Positions 36,857 through 37,803 of a stretch of 37,803 bases of DNA are shown piece after piece (position 1 is the stretch's first letter; each line of letters opens with the position of its first letter). A model generated the notes under the pieces. The model ran no database searches. It was not told the origin of the DNA and saw only the letters and a list, made by a program, of their open reading frames with translations. Source of the DNA: Paracoccaceae bacterium (GTDB taxonomy: Bacteria; Pseudomonadota; Alphaproteobacteria; Rhodobacterales; Rhodobacteraceae); the NCBI GenBank assembly GCA_002708925.1, contig PAPN01000023.1:1-37803 (forward strand), read 5' to 3'. The translations under genes and the position numbers were made by a program.

Positions 36857-37803
36857 ATGCCCTCTTCCCTGGATTTGCACGCGGCGTCTCCTTTTGGAAC
36901 CATCCTCTATATCGGGGCCGGTGAGGCACAGGACCTTGGACAGTTTCAGGACCTGAACCCCCAGCAGATCCTCCTGGTCGAGGCCAACCCCGCGCGGGCC
37001 AGGGCCCTGGAAAAGCAGGTGGCCGGACAGGCGGGAATCGAGATCCTGTCCGTCGCGGTCGGCGGGTTCACCGGCCAGGGCCGGCTGCGGATTCTGAACA
37101 TGCCGGAATATTCCAGCCTGCGCCCCTTTACCGGGCTGTCCGATCTGTTCCCCGGCATCCGCGAAACCCGCCAGACAGATGTCGATACCTATATGGCGCA
37201 CGAGTTGGTTTCCCAGCTGGATCTGCCCGAAGACCGGGCCCATGTGCTGATCCTGGACGCGCCTGGCGTCGAAGAGGTGATCCTGCATTCCCTGATCGCC
37301 CATGACCAACTGACCCGATTCGAATATGTGATTCTGCGCGCTGGCATCGAGCCCTTCTATGAAGGCAACAAGGGGTTGGACGCCCTGATTCCGATGGCCA
37401 CTCAGGCAGGGTTCCGCGCTGTCGGGCGCAGCGAAGAAGACCCGGATTTCCCACAGGCGACGCTGGTCAAGGATCCGCTGACACTGGAAAACCGCGCCTT
37501 GCAGGAAAAGCAAACCACCCTTGAGGCCAGGCTGAAAACACTGGAAGGGACACTCAAGACCGCTCAGGCCCGTGCCACAAAGGCCGAGGGCGCCTGGAAA
37601 GAGGTTAACGAGAGCCTCAAGGCCAAGACCTCGGAGCTGACTGAGACCACCGACAAGCTGACCGCCGCTCAGGCCCGTGCCACAAAGGCCGAGGGCGCTT
37701 GGAAAGAGGTTAACGAGACCCTCCAGGCCAAGACCTCGGAGCTGACTGAGACCACCGACAAGCTGACCGCCGCTCAGGCCCGTGCCACAAAGGCCGAGGG
37801 CGC
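36857..37803 (+). CDS. FkbM-like methyltransferase fused to a repeat coiled coil, gene runs off the right edge
   Basis: At least 315 codons are present with no stop. Residues about 15-210 resemble an FkbM-type SAM-dependent methyltransferase: the SAM loop is ILYIGAGEAQD, the acidic residue is in LLVEANPAR, and VLILDAPGVEEVIL stands where FkbM proteins have an IDVEG-type motif. From about residue 215 the protein turns into heptad-rich coiled coil. From 37562 it is built of nearly identical 35-residue repeats (AQARATKAEGAWKEVNE ... TTDKLTA), encoded by 105-bp DNA repeats. ATG 36857 follows AAAGGA (36842-36847) by 9 bases. It probably methylates a sugar of the surface glycan, perhaps scaffolded by the coiled coil. 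Confidence 0.8.
   Translation, partial: MPSSLDLHAASPFGTILYIGAGEAQDLGQFQDLNPQQILLVEANPARARALEKQVAGQAGIEILSVAVGGFTGQGRLRILNMPEYSSLRPFTGLSDLFPGIRETRQTDVDTYMAHELVSQLDLPEDRAHVLILDAPGVEEVILHSLIAHDQLTRFEYVILRAGIEPFYEGNKGLDALIPMATQAGFRAVGRSEEDPDFPQATLVKDPLTLENRALQEKQTTLEARLKTLEGTLKTAQARATKAEGAWKEVNESLKAKTSELTETTDKLTAAQARATKAEGAWKEVNETLQAKTSELTETTDKLTAAQARATKAEG
37562..37803 (+). repeat. 105-bp in-frame tandem repeats
   Basis: Units start at 37562, 37667 and 37772, exactly 105 bases apart, each beginning GCTCAGGCCCGTGCC. The first two are almost identical and the third is cut by the window edge. Each encodes 35 residues, five heptads of coiled coil. Confidence 0.92.

Noticed and set aside
36632-37513. 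A 293-residue minus-strand frame opposite the FkbM-like gene
   Set aside because: The plus strand has a ribosome site, the methyltransferase motifs and an open frame to the edge; the minus frame has no recognisable domain.

Overview
The window is high-GC DNA that reads as an alphaproteobacterium of the Rhodobacteraceae (Roseobacter group). The clues are a RepA (RPA-family) replicon with parAB, a DUF2793 tail-type protein, RTX proteins meant for type I secretion, and the general style of the polysaccharide genes. I see no rRNA, tRNA, CRISPR array or transposase.

Layout. (1) 1-4.5 kb looks chromosomal: the 5' part of dnaK behind a heat-shock-type promoter, an AlkB-like dioxygenase, a KpsM-type polysaccharide export permease, a CysQ-type phosphatase and a GT2 glycosyltransferase. 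(2) 4.6-10.5 kb is nucleotide-sugar supply: galU, galE, then rfbC-rfbB-rfbD-rfbA for dTDP-L-rhamnose, with a Nudix hydrolase at the end. rfbD carries an in-frame TAG stop at codon 193. (3) 10.5-14.5 kb is a complete plasmid-type maintenance module: parB and parA on the minus strand, an origin with repeated sequence and a perfect DnaA box, and repA on the plus strand. An 18-bp perfect palindrome, TGTTTCGCGCGCGAAACA, flanks parB and recurs inside rfbD and, with one mismatch, inside a glycosyltransferase gene 17 kb away. I read it as the parS centromere. (4) 14.6-22.2 kb is secretion and export: a small exported protein, a serralysin-type RTX metalloprotease, a sulfotransferase-like protein, a Wza/KpsD-type outer-membrane lipoprotein and a second RTX protein with a propeller-like N-terminus. 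(5) 22.3-24.1 kb is a three-gene phage-tail-fibre-like cassette. (6) 24.3-37.8 kb is surface-glycan assembly: glf (UDP-galactofuranose), three more sulfotransferase-like proteins, a 1989-residue multi-domain glycosyltransferase with an internal galectin-like domain, a GT4 glycosyltransferase, an unknown protein, and an FkbM-like methyltransferase whose coiled-coil tail is built from 105-bp tandem repeats and runs off the window.

Working together, the genes would supply UDP-glucose, UDP-galactose, UDP-galactofuranose and dTDP-rhamnose. Several glycosyltransferases would assemble a glycan, probably sulfated and methylated, for export through KpsM- and Wza-type components, alongside secreted RTX proteins. 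RepA-type plasmids carrying a rhamnose operon are known in roseobacters as biofilm or attachment plasmids, and this window resembles that cargo. The unusual point is that such a module lies only about 10 kb from dnaK, which suggests chromosomal integration, a chromid, or an assembly join.
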